The notes under the pieces are model-generated. The model was not told where the DNA came from. It searched no databases and saw only the letters and a program-made list of their open reading frames with translations. From Deltaproteobacteria bacterium (GTDB taxonomy: Bacteria; Desulfobacterota; Binatia; UBA9968), in contig JACQUW010000155.1 in the NCBI GenBank assembly GCA_016210115.1, forward strand, positions 1 through 64,000: a DNA stretch of 64,000 nt, given 5' to 3'. This document shows, piece by piece, positions 1 through 9,352 of this stretch (the first letter of the stretch is position 1; every line of letters begins with the position of its first letter). The position numbers and the translations under genes are program-made.

Positions 1-860
1 ATGGACCCGACCTGCCAGTCGCACTTGATCATGTCGGAGCGGTCTTCCTTGGTCCAAACCAAAGAGTAACCGGCGGTGCCGCTGAGCAGCACCAGGTGCG
101 CGCCCGGACCGTGGCGGTGCGCCTTCTTGTACGTGCCCACAGGAAACTCCGAGATGTGGCTTTTCGTGTTGTTATTGGCAATCTCCAGCATGGCGTTGAT
201 GCCGCCGGCGCCGCGCTCTTTCCAGCCATATAACAGCATGTCCGGGGCGTTGGCGATGAAGTTGGACTCCCATATTCGTCGCTTGAAGAGCTTGCCCTTG
301 CCGCTGAAGTAGTCTTCCTCGCCCGAATAGCGGGAGCGGAATACGAAATCGCAGTTGAATATGAAGTGGTTGTCCCCAAAAAGACGCATCATGGGTGGCG
401 CGTTGGTCACGGCGATATAGCGGGCAAGCTCGTCGCCGCTGCCGTTGAAGTTCTGGTACCAAGCGTTGAGGGGAATCGAAAAAAGGCTTCCGGCGTGCCA
501 TTCAAAGCTCTGCTTGCGCTTTTCACCGCCATTTTGCCAAATCGTCGTCGCGCCGCGGCCCGAAACCACATAGATCGTCAGCTCGTACATATGGTGCTCC
601 GGCTCGGACTTGCCCCTTGGCTTGATCTCGACCACGTGACAATCGTTGGGCATGTGACGGTTGGCGATGTGAATGACTGCGCCGTCGCCCCCTTTGCGTC
701 GCCATGGGCCCAGCTCGAGATTCGCTAAGCTTGGAAAGTAGAACTCCTCATAGACTCTCACGCCTTCCTTCTTCAGCCATTCGACGTAAGCATCGATTTT
801 CGTGTAGTCTTTAAGCCCGTCCTTCGGGGTCTCGGCGACTTTCATGTCAGTGCCTGGCAT
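1..860 (-). CDS. Cupin-domain protein (3' end beyond window; absent from ORF track because no stop is in the window)
   Basis: Minus-strand translation is open from ATG at complement(858..860), after a GAGGAGG-like SD, to the window edge: MPGTDMKVAETPKDGLKDYTKIDAYVEWLKKEGVRVYEEFYFPSL...HVVEIKPRGKSEPEHHMYELTIYVVSGRG...FPVGTYKKAHRHGPGAHLVLLSGTAGYSL; two cupin-like motifs (EPEHH, KKAHRHGPGAH). Confidence 0.8.
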   Translation of the reverse strand, partial: MPGTDMKVAETPKDGLKDYTKIDAYVEWLKKEGVRVYEEFYFPSLANLELGPWRRKGGDGAVIHIANRHMPNDCHVVEIKPRGKSEPEHHMYELTIYVVSGRGATTIWQNGGEKRKQSFEWHAGSLFSIPLNAWYQNFNGSGDELARYIAVTNAPPMMRLFGDNHFIFNCDFVFRSRYSGEEDYFSGKGKLFKRRIWESNFIANAPDMLLYGWKERGAGGINAMLEIANNNTKSHISEFPVGTYKKAHRHGPGAHLVLLSGTAGYSLVWTKEDRSDMIKCDWQVGS

Positions 861-1147
861 CACCACGGTTGAGATCCTCCTCTAATGAGATTGATACAGA
901 TTCGCATTCCAGCGCCGGGCCTCCGCGCGTTTTTGGAGTCCTTGTACGTAAAACACCCACGCCGGAAATACCAGCTTCTGCAATTCTGAGTTTCCGAACG
1001 AAAAATCGAGGCAACGCTACATCATACCCCATCTGATGTCCAGGGAGGTGGAAAATTAAAGAACCTTCCAATACCCACCGAACTGAGCTAATAACGGAGT
1101 TGCCGTCGTAGTCCGCAGGCCAATTAAGGCAAAACAGGAGGTCCCCC

Positions 1148-2233
1148 ATGATTAGGATGCCGTTACCATTCATCGGTTGGCTGGGCCGGTCGTCTGCTCT
1201 GCTCGTTGTCTTACTCTTGCTCATGCTGTCCTTTCCTTCGACCGGAGCTTGCATGGCGAACGCCGGCGAGCCGCCTGCACGCCTTCCCGATAGTTCCGTA
1301 AACCTCTTGGTCGGTTTTCGGCGTGGCGCTGCCTATGATCTCTACGCCCGTTTGACCGCGCGTCACATGCTCCGCTACCTCCCGGGCAGGCCGGCATTCG
1401 TTGTCGAAAACAAACCTGGAAACGCCCTTGAGACCGTTAGGCGCATCTATAGAGCCAATCCGGACGGGACCACGCTCGCCGCGTTGATTCCCGCGCTTTA
1501 CCTGGCGCAGCTTTCCGCCAAAGGCGACCCCGGCTTTGATCTGGCCAGGCTCAGTTGGATCGGCAGCCCGACCAAGTCCCACTACTTGCTTTACATGAGC
1601 ACTAAGGCGCCATTCAAAACCATGCGCGACATTCGGGACTCTTCCACGCCGCCGCTATGCGGGGCGGGAACCGTGACAACCACCGGTTACTATTTGCCGA
1701 AACTATTCGAAGAGATCCTCGGCACAAAGTTCAATATTAAAATGGGCTTTCAGGAAGGCCCGGACACGGACGCTGCGGTAGAGAGAGGCGAAGTTCAATG
1801 CCGGGCCCTCACCATCGACGGTTTTTTTTCTCACGAACCTTACCCGACCTGGATCAAGAACAATGTCGTCCGCATCGTGCTGCAAACCGGCGGCAAGCGG
1901 GACGCGCGATTGCCGAACGTTCCAACGATCCATGAAGTGATGGACGAGTTTAAGACCTCCGCTGCCGACCGTAGTCTGGCGAAGCTGGTCCTCGCTTCCA
2001 GCGACTTCGGGCGCCCCATTGTCGGACCGCCGGGCCTTCCCGTAAGTCAGGTGCAAACGTTCCGTGATGCCTACAACAAAGCGATGAAAGATCCGTCTCT
2101 TCTGCTAGAGGCCAAGAATACGCCTCTGGCAATCAATCCGACCACGGGCCAGGAACTTGAAATGTTGGCAAAGGAAGTTTTATCGCAGCCCAAAGAGATC
2201 GTAGCTCGAATGAATAAGTTGATGGGCAAATAG
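1148..2233 (+). CDS. Tripartite tricarboxylate transporter (Bug/TctC-type) substrate-binding protein
   Basis: Signal peptide, then VNLLVGFRRGAAYDLYARLTARHMLRYLPGRPAFVVENKPGNALETVRRIYRANPDGTTLA, typical of Bug proteins. Confidence 0.8.
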   Translation: MIRMPLPFIGWLGRSSALLVVLLLLMLSFPSTGACMANAGEPPARLPDSSVNLLVGFRRGAAYDLYARLTARHMLRYLPGRPAFVVENKPGNALETVRRIYRANPDGTTLAALIPALYLAQLSAKGDPGFDLARLSWIGSPTKSHYLLYMSTKAPFKTMRDIRDSSTPPLCGAGTVTTTGYYLPKLFEEILGTKFNIKMGFQEGPDTDAAVERGEVQCRALTIDGFFSHEPYPTWIKNNVVRIVLQTGGKRDARLPNVPTIHEVMDEFKTSAADRSLAKLVLASSDFGRPIVGPPGLPVSQVQTFRDAYNKAMKDPSLLLEAKNTPLAINPTTGQELEMLAKEVLSQPKEIVARMNKLMGK

Positions 2234-2384
2234 GAAAAAGGCCTTAGCCCGTGAGCGACAGATCAAAGGCTGGAGTCGGAGGAAGAAGGAGGCATTGATG
2301 CGTGGAAATTGGGCTGCGTGTCTCGGTTAGTTAGCACGCCGAGGTCATCCTTCGAGAGTCTCAGAGCTCCCCTGAGTGATGTTC

Positions 2385-2406
2385 GTCCTTCGACGAGGCT
2401 CAGGAC
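2385..2406. repeat. GTCCTTCGACGAGGCTCAGGAC-type intergenic palindrome
   Basis: GTCCT...AGGAC arms; resembles a widespread bacterial interspersed palindrome. Confidence 0.5.
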
Positions 2407-2528
2407 CAACGGGTCGAATGGCTGACCGGTTTGCTGCTACCCACACTGAAGCCGGAAGAGCTAGATTTGATGATGCCGTTGGTTGGGGGAATTTTCCGAA
2501 CCCTTTCCCTTAGTTGGACGCACGATGC

Positions 2529-3617
2529 CTAACGCGCCGGCAGCGGCTCTGGCCCGACCATCTTTTTCATGAGCTCGACAACTTCACCCTCCCGTAGAAG
2601 CTCCCTTAGGGCCTTCTCCTGCGCTTCCCCGCTGAGAGGCGTGGGCTCGGCGCCGACAAGCTTTTTATGTTGCGCGTGAAATTCGGGATCCCGGAAGGTC
2701 TTGCGCATCGCCTCACGTAGAATCCCAACCCGGTCCGCCGGGGTTCCCGGAGGAAGGAAAAACGGCGCGCCCACAAGGCGGAAAGCCCGCTGCATTCCGA
2801 TGAGCTTTCGCTCCCTGTCGGATTTAGCGAACGTTTCCAGATCGAGGAGGTGGGGGAACTGCGGATGCTTTTCGCCCTTCGGGACCTCGATCACTGCATG
2901 GAAGTCCACCAGATCCTTTTCGATCCAATCCCGATTCCGCGTCAGGAGCGTGGCAATGAGAGTCGTCCTGGTATCGACTTCTCCTTGGATAAAGGCGAGA
3001 TCGGCCTCCTGGCCCGAATAACCGACAACAAACCTTGGCTCTTTCAGACCCAGGACGTAGGCAAAAATCCTCGCTTCATTGTACGTGGTGAACCCCACGG
3101 ATTCGCCTCCGATTCTGATCCCGGTGGCGGCCCGGAGTTTTTCCAGACTGCTAAAACCGGCGGCCTTTCTGGTTAAAAACAGGGGGTGCGCAACGCTATA
3201 GGTGGATCCAAGATAGATAAACCTTTGCAGGTCGTACTTAGTGCCGACCTCCCCCAGGACCCCGCTCGCGATGATACCGCCCGGTCCGGCCCCGATGGTC
3301 AGCCCATCCGGCCTGGCGGATCCGTAGATGTGATTTGCGAGCTTTCGACCTCCGCCGCCCGGCATATACTCAGGGACGATGGATGGATTCCCGGGAATGT
3401 ATTTCTGAAGAAAAGGCATGACGGATCTCACGTACATATCTCCCGTCCCGCCCGCGCTCCGGCCCTGGATGATCGTGATCGTTTTACCCTGGTAAAAATG
3501 AGCTTGTGCGGAAGCGATTCCCGGAAAGAGAAAAAAGAGAACCCCGATGCAAAACAGGAAACGCGGCAACAGCCTTTGCGTCTCCTCGACTTCGTCATTA
3601 CTCAAAATAAGTGTCAT
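2529..3617 (-). CDS. Bug/TctC-type solute-binding protein
   Basis: FYQGKTITIIQGRSAGGTGDMYVRSVMPFLQKYIPGNPSIVPEYMPGGGGRKLANHIYGSARPDGLTIG. Confidence 0.8.
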   Translation of the reverse strand: MTLILSNDEVEETQRLLPRFLFCIGVLFFLFPGIASAQAHFYQGKTITIIQGRSAGGTGDMYVRSVMPFLQKYIPGNPSIVPEYMPGGGGRKLANHIYGSARPDGLTIGAGPGGIIASGVLGEVGTKYDLQRFIYLGSTYSVAHPLFLTRKAAGFSSLEKLRAATGIRIGGESVGFTTYNEARIFAYVLGLKEPRFVVGYSGQEADLAFIQGEVDTRTTLIATLLTRNRDWIEKDLVDFHAVIEVPKGEKHPQFPHLLDLETFAKSDRERKLIGMQRAFRLVGAPFFLPPGTPADRVGILREAMRKTFRDPEFHAQHKKLVGAEPTPLSGEAQEKALRELLREGEVVELMKKMVGPEPLPAR

Positions 3618-3621
3618 AGAT

Positions 3622-3969
3622 CTATCTCCTTAACCACGTCCGCGGTTGCGGAACAGGTTCAATAGACGCGCCCTTCAAAGCCGCCCCGATGACGGCGCTG
3701 GTTGCGGCCAATCCCGCGTGGAGGTCGCCGCCCAAGAGCGCCTGCACCACAATCGGTCCACTGGAGATAAAAATAAGATCGGCGTCTATTCCATGCCGCT
3801 CGAATGCTCCAACTTCCTTGGCCATCCAAAGGCCGTGCATCATCGGGCTGATCGACGAATAGCCGAAAGCGATATTTTTAACTTCGGCTGCCGCGACAGG
3901 AGAGCCCAGGAACATGAGCGCCGACAAGAGGACGATCGCATCGCTTATTCCCGCTTTGAGACGTTTCAT
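3622..3969 (-). pseudogene. N-terminal fragment of an NMT1/SsuA-like ABC substrate-binding protein
   Basis: 115 aa with signal peptide and first SBP lobe (IAFGYSSISPMMHGLWMAKEVGAFERHGIDADLIFISSGPIVVQALLGGDLHAG); ends about 200 aa short of full-length paralogues in this window. Confidence 0.7.
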
Positions 3970-4054
3970 ATCAGCCCCTTTTTCTGAGGGTCTTATGTAT
4001 CATGGATTCGCGCAGAATCGACCCGTACCACTCAAGCTGTGCGGGATCGTGCCG

Positions 4055-5389
4055 TCATGCAGTTATCTCCTGCCGGGTCCGGGTGCAGATATTCAAAGCA
4101 ACCGCCACGTAGATCTTCGCCGCGGATACCAGATCTTCTATGCTCAAGCGTTCACCTTCATTCTGCAGCTCTTCGGCGCCGGGCGGCACTTTGCCTCCTG
4201 AGGGACCACATTTGACCGCCGGGATACCGTGCCAGCGAAAAACGTTCGTGTCATTATAAGCGGTCCCTTGTCCAAGAGGAAACTTTTCCTGCTTTTTTCC
4301 CAGCACCAGCTCTTGTGCTTTCAGGCAGGTCTGAACAAGATAGTGATCGGACGGCGTAGAGGTGGATGGTACATTTGAGCCAAACACTTCAATGTCGTAC
4401 TTCAGCTGGGGGTCCTGGCCGGCGAGTTTCTTTAATTCCGCCGCAAGCTCATCGATCGTCTCGCTCGGGTTCATGGCCGGCGTCAGGCGCAAATCAAGAT
4501 AAAGATTGCAGATGCCCGAAGCGTAGGAGGGCTTGAAAGGCCATCCTCCCTCGATGGCGCCGATATTCACATGGGGTTCAATGATTCCCATTCCCGAGTC
4601 GTAACGGTTCTTCTCAGCGTACTCCGCGTCCCAGTCTTGGAGTCTCTTCACGATGGCATACGCCTTTTCGATAGCGTTGACGCCCCTGTATTCGGGCCCC
4701 CTTCGAGCCGTGTATTCGGCTTTTCCCTTCACGGTTATCTTTACAAAGAAATATCCCGCTTGAGCATTGATCACGTAACAGCCGCTCGGCTCGCACACCA
4801 CGGCATAATCAGGGACGGGGCCGCGGCTCATTAGGTGCTTTGTGCCGAAGCCGCCGCCCTCATATTGGGCCCCACGATAGGAGCGTATGGCGCCTTCGAC
4901 GGGGCTTTTCTCACTTTCCCCGGCCACCCCGGCGATGATGACGTCTCCTTTCAATTTCACGCCCGACTGCAAAAGAGCATCCAGGGCTGTAACCGCGGCG
5001 GCGACTCCTCCCTTCATGTTGTTGGCGCCCAGACCGAAAATAAACCCGCTTTTCATGTATGACTTGGGTTTGTAGCCCGGCGCAATCGGCCCGCCCAGAG
5101 CCGCATAATCCTCCTCTTCGCTTCCCGACCTCCCGGTATCCAGGTGCCCGTTGAACATTAGAGTGGGGCCCTCACCCGAGCCTCTAATGATGCCGATGGC
5201 GTTGGCTCTGGTTTCGGTTATCGGTTGAAGTCTCGCTTCGAGACCTATCTTCTTCATGTGACTCACCAGAAACTCGGCGCATTCCCTCTCGTCCCCCGTG
5301 TTACTGGGGATATCCACAAGCGCGCGAGCGAGCTTGACTGCCCTTTCCTGATTCACCTGTGACATAGCCGTGTTTATCAGATCTTGCAT
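4055..5389 (-). CDS. M20 family metallopeptidase (ArgE/DapE-like)
   Basis: LMFNGHLDTGR...GLGANNMKGGVAAAVTALDAL...AGVAGESEKSPVEGAI...YNDTNVFRWHGIPAVKCGP. Confidence 0.85.
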   Translation of the reverse strand: MQDLINTAMSQVNQERAVKLARALVDIPSNTGDERECAEFLVSHMKKIGLEARLQPITETRANAIGIIRGSGEGPTLMFNGHLDTGRSGSEEEDYAALGGPIAPGYKPKSYMKSGFIFGLGANNMKGGVAAAVTALDALLQSGVKLKGDVIIAGVAGESEKSPVEGAIRSYRGAQYEGGGFGTKHLMSRGPVPDYAVVCEPSGCYVINAQAGYFFVKITVKGKAEYTARRGPEYRGVNAIEKAYAIVKRLQDWDAEYAEKNRYDSGMGIIEPHVNIGAIEGGWPFKPSYASGICNLYLDLRLTPAMNPSETIDELAAELKKLAGQDPQLKYDIEVFGSNVPSTSTPSDHYLVQTCLKAQELVLGKKQEKFPLGQGTAYNDTNVFRWHGIPAVKCGPSGGKVPPGAEELQNEGERLSIEDLVSAAKIYVAVALNICTRTRQEITA

Positions 5390-5563
5390 AGGACACCTCG
5401 TTTGTCAGCTAGACAATAGTACGAAATCGCTTTTGAGACTTAGCCGCCGCGAACTCGAGCTGGGAAGCCCCTCTCGAATCGTCTTCGGACATGACTCGTG
5501 TCGCACGTGTTGTCCGTTGGAACGACTATGGAGCAGCTTTCCTCATTTCAGCTTATCTCGCTC

Positions 5564-6202
5564 TTACGAGGCTCCCCTCTTTAATATTCTAATGTTCTCG
5601 AGACGCTCGACGTGTCGCACGAACGAATACTTGTTTTCCCTCGTGTCCTGTCCCGGGCCTCTATCCTCCCGAAAAACCTTGGACTCCCGCAAATCCACCT
5701 GGTCTACCTTCGCTACGATGAATGAGGGACCATCGCCTTTGAGCGCCTTCTCCACAGCGGTTTTAAAGTCAGCTTCGCTCCTGACGGTAGTTGCCTCGAT
5801 GATCCCGCAGCCCCTGGCTACAGCCTCCAGGTCCATGTTTCCAGCGGTTGCTGTTGGCATCCCCGGCTTTCCTTTGCCCGGACCCCCGGATAAATAATTC
5901 CCATTGTCGAAAACGACGATGGTTAAATTACGCGGCTTTTCATTCCCAACCGTTCCCAAACCACACAGATTAAGGATCAGGTTTCCATCGGAATCCAACG
6001 CTATCACCTTCCTATGCGGAAGAGCGAGGGCGAGTCCAAGAGCCGTCGGCGTGCACATTCCCAAACTAAGCGATGTCAAACTGGTGCTGCCTCGCCCCGT
6101 CTGTTCCCAAAGATTCGATGTGGCGCCGATCGGTGTCAGCACCAACATATCGTCAGTGACCATGGACGCGAAGATTTTTATAAGTTCTGACCTCTTTACC
6201 AT
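5564..6202 (-). CDS. TPP-dependent decarboxylase, PP-binding subunit (sulfopyruvate/phosphonopyruvate decarboxylase beta-like)
   Basis: LTSLSLGMCTPTALGLALALPHRKVIALDSDGNLILNLCGLGTVGNEKPRNLTIVVFDNGNYLSGG: TPP-binding DG-N motif. Confidence 0.8.
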   Translation of the reverse strand: MVKRSELIKIFASMVTDDMLVLTPIGATSNLWEQTGRGSTSLTSLSLGMCTPTALGLALALPHRKVIALDSDGNLILNLCGLGTVGNEKPRNLTIVVFDNGNYLSGGPGKGKPGMPTATAGNMDLEAVARGCGIIEATTVRSEADFKTAVEKALKGDGPSFIVAKVDQVDLRESKVFREDRGPGQDTRENKYSFVRHVERLENIRILKRGAS

Positions 6203-6726
6203 AACGCCTCTCCTGTTATCAGCACGGCCACTGGCTTAAGCCATGTCTCTGTGCATTCCTGACACCCTACAATCGTTTTCTTTATCTCCGCCGGCTGCCT
6301 TACAACCTCGTAGGGTATATCCATCGTCTTGAGCATCGGCTCTGTAACCTTTTTGTAAATACCCATCCAACGCGGGTCTCCCAGATCGCCGCGATAAGGG
6401 ATAACCATGAGTAAAGGCACCTCCTTAAGATGTAAACGCGCGAGTGAAAACGTCGCCACCAAGAGGCCAGAGGTTGCGATCAGCAAAACCGGCTTCTTGC
6501 CGCCAAACCATGCCCCCATGGCCACTGCCGGCCCTTCTCCCTCGTTTCCTACTCCCACGTACTTAAAGAATGGGTCTTGAGTTATCAGCTCATAAACCTC
6601 ATAGAACTGTGAGTCAGGGAGTCCGACAGCAAAGTTCACGCCGGCTTCCTTGAGGCCATCAACGACCGCGCGGGCCTTTTCTATCTCCATATACCTCTCC
6701 TTTTGTATGATTTCGGTTGCCAACAA
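6196..6726 (-). CDS. TPP-dependent decarboxylase, Pyr-domain subunit (sulfopyruvate decarboxylase alpha-like)
   Basis: VVDGLKEAGVNFAVGLPDSQFYEVYELI...VGVGNEGEGPAVAMGAWFGGKKPVLLIATSGLL; overlaps the beta subunit start. Confidence 0.8.
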   Translation of the reverse strand: MLATEIIQKERYMEIEKARAVVDGLKEAGVNFAVGLPDSQFYEVYELITQDPFFKYVGVGNEGEGPAVAMGAWFGGKKPVLLIATSGLLVATFSLARLHLKEVPLLMVIPYRGDLGDPRWMGIYKKVTEPMLKTMDIPYEVVRQPAEIKKTIVGCQECTETWLKPVAVLITGEALW

Positions 6727-6739
6727 CCGCAGGTGCGTA

Positions 6740-7726
6740 TTAACGCGCTTTGATTCCTATCTCCTGGTTTACTTCCCGTTGGAGTGAAAAGTCAAAGGCC
6801 TGGGAGATCGGAACGGGTTCTTTCAATTTCAACCGCTCAGCATCGCTCTTGAGATAGTCCAAGGCTTCCTTTTCAGATACGATTCCATTCTGCGTAAAAG
6901 CCTTTTTGGAAAGCAGGTAGGTCTCTCTAGCCGTTTGCTGATCAACATGCAAGATTCTTGAAATCACCTCGATCGGTGCCTGAGGGTTTTCGTGGAACAA
7001 GCGACTCGCCCTTGCCCTAGCCCGTAAAATAGCCTGGATGGATCTTCGCCGCTCCACAAGCGCCCTCTCAGGAACAGCAACGCCGTTTTGAATCGTGGGA
7101 TAGTCCTCCATGACGCTCGACAGGATATTCATTTTGAACCGGTCCCGTGCCACGATCACGGTAGGAGGAGACAGCGCAGCCGCCTGAATGGAGTTGCTCG
7201 CCAACGCCTGAAGCTGGGTCGGGACATCCCCGGCCAAGATTGTAGTCACCTCGGTATCCGGATCGACTCCTCCCTTACGCAGCATGTGTCTTAACGCGGT
7301 GTGCTGCGCGCCTCCAATGCTGACAACGCCCAAAACCCTCCCTTTGAGTTCCGAGGTGTTTTTAAATTCCGGCCGCGCGACAAGCCAAAAAAGCGGCCGA
7401 TAAAGGGTTACGGCTAAGACCTTTATTGGAGCGCCTTTCTGGATTGCGCTGATCGCGCTCGTGATAGATCCCAATACATCCACATCTCCTGCAAGTGTGG
7501 CCGCAATGGCCACGCTTGCTCTAATCTGAACTAGCCTCACATCAAGATTTTCAGCCTTGAAATAGCCAAAATGCTCCGCCAAGAAGTAATCAATAGGCGC
7601 AATGCTCCGGCTCGAGTACGCGACAGTTAATCTTGGGGATTCCTGTGATTCGCTGGTTTCTGGGACGCCGAACAACGAGAGGAAGAGCAAGAGGGATGCA
7701 AAAATTACGAACGGATGATATGACAT
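6740..7726 (-). CDS. ABC transporter substrate-binding protein, NMT1/SsuA-like
   Basis: LTVAYSSRSIAPIDYFLAEHFGYFKAENLDVRLVQIRASVAIAATLAGDVDVLGSITSAI. Confidence 0.85.
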   Translation of the reverse strand: MSYHPFVIFASLLLFLSLFGVPETSESQESPRLTVAYSSRSIAPIDYFLAEHFGYFKAENLDVRLVQIRASVAIAATLAGDVDVLGSITSAISAIQKGAPIKVLAVTLYRPLFWLVARPEFKNTSELKGRVLGVVSIGGAQHTALRHMLRKGGVDPDTEVTTILAGDVPTQLQALASNSIQAAALSPPTVIVARDRFKMNILSSVMEDYPTIQNGVAVPERALVERRRSIQAILRARARASRLFHENPQAPIEVISRILHVDQQTARETYLLSKKAFTQNGIVSEKEALDYLKSDAERLKLKEPVPISQAFDFSLQREVNQEIGIKAR

Positions 7727-7920
7727 TTTTCCATCACCTTTCTCTCATCAGAATTCTGGCTTCCGGTTTAGACGCCGCAACTCCGGCGAGCTATCCCGGA
7801 GAGCATGGACCAGCCGATCAAGAGGGTGGATCAACACTATTCGACATTCGAGATGTGCCGCTGTCTCAAGATTTGAGCGGTTCCTACTCACATTGATGCC
7901 GCTACCCTTCAGACGTTCTC

Positions 7921-8910
7921 TCAGGGCCAGGAGAGTTCTTTTCGAACCTCTCTCAGCAGGCGAAAATCAACGACTTCGCCGGGCGAAATATCTTTTTCAA
8001 TTTTTCCGGTAATCTTTGCGAACTCCATGCTGAGGAGAATTCCCTTGTCGCTGACCTCTCCATTTCGGCTGTAAGACTTCATGGCCAGGTCATAGGCCGC
8101 TGAGGCAATTTCTCTATCTATCCGTAACCAGCTCTGGATTACATCGACGGTCCCTGCTTTATTTTCTTGCACATACCGGATCCCCTTCAATCCAGCGCGC
8201 AGGACCCTTCTTAGCTGCTGCGGATTATCCTTGGTCTTAGTGAGGGTTGTCGCGAGCCCGGCAAATGGAAGACCCTCAATAACATCCGCCGCCGCGACAA
8301 TCATTCTGAGGCCTTCCTTCTCTCCTTGAATCACTCCTTGCGACCCCAACAACGCGGCCTGGATGAGCCCGCTTCCGAGCGCCTGTAATCTTAGCCCTTC
8401 ATCACCCACAGCCCTGATCGTTACGTCCTTATCGGGGTCCAATCCTACGGCCTTGAGGACGCGTAGGGTAAGAAAATGAGTCGCGGTCCCCAGCGCGCTG
8501 ATCCCGACGACTCGTCCTTTGAGGTCCTTGGCAGTCCTGATTCCTTTGGCTCCGAGCAGGAAATCCGTTGGCTTGTCCGAGAATACTTGAACAATCACCA
8601 GGGGCGCGCCACGCATTCTGGCGCCAATGCTACTCCCGAGGGCGGTGGTGAAGTCGAGGCTGCCAATCGTCAGGCCCGGGACCGCAACGGCTGGTCTAAC
8701 CTGAACAAGCTCGGGCTGGATGTTTTCTGGGTCGAAGAATCCTTTCCTTTGCGCCACCACAAGAGGCAAATAACTGGCGGACGGACTGGGGTAGGCAAAA
8801 ACGATTGTTTCCGTAGCGGCAGATCGCGGCAAGAGAAAAGAAGGGGAGCAAACAAGCGGCAGGAGCAAAGCGCTGCGGACAAAAACTCTCTTATAGTGCT
8901 TCAGAAACAT
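7921..8910 (-). CDS. ABC transporter substrate-binding protein, NMT1/SsuA-like
   Basis: IVFAYPSPSASYLPLVVAQRKGFFDPENIQPELVQVRPAVAVPGLTIGSLDFTTALGSS. Confidence 0.85.
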   Translation of the reverse strand: MFLKHYKRVFVRSALLLPLVCSPSFLLPRSAATETIVFAYPSPSASYLPLVVAQRKGFFDPENIQPELVQVRPAVAVPGLTIGSLDFTTALGSSIGARMRGAPLVIVQVFSDKPTDFLLGAKGIRTAKDLKGRVVGISALGTATHFLTLRVLKAVGLDPDKDVTIRAVGDEGLRLQALGSGLIQAALLGSQGVIQGEKEGLRMIVAAADVIEGLPFAGLATTLTKTKDNPQQLRRVLRAGLKGIRYVQENKAGTVDVIQSWLRIDREIASAAYDLAMKSYSRNGEVSDKGILLSMEFAKITGKIEKDISPGEVVDFRLLREVRKELSWP

Positions 8911-9352
8911 GTTACCTCCTTCACGATCCTGAGATGCCGCACCTTTTACTGTCTCGCCTCTGGGAGAGGGGGTAACCCTCGCCTTTGGGTGACGCGTTCA
9001 AGGTTAATGGTCCGGTCGCTCCCCCAGCTGAAGATGGGGGCTTAGAGGAAACGGTTGAACGAATTCGATGCCACGGTCAGTTCTCGCTGCGTGTTTTAAA
9101 CTCTAACATTTCGGTCCTGAAGCATCAACGCGGAAAGTTGCGGATGCACATCACCTGTTTGCAGAAACTCGCAGGCGATTACTTTATGTCCATACCTTAA
9201 TGCGGCTTATTCTCTGCGAAGCGCTTTTGAATATTTATGATCGGGGATAAATCCTTTCGATCAAGATTGTCGAGAGATCCAGGCCCTGCTAGATTCTGCA
9301 GTTCTCCCCACTTAAATCCACTCAAAAGCAGTCCCTTTCGCGATTTGAGGTT

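Noticed and set aside
8911-9060. Possible TPP riboswitch upstream of an NMT1-like gene (CCTGAGATGCCGC)
   Set aside because: Only a short CTGAGATGCCGC-like string; the rest of the THI-box consensus was not found on either strand.
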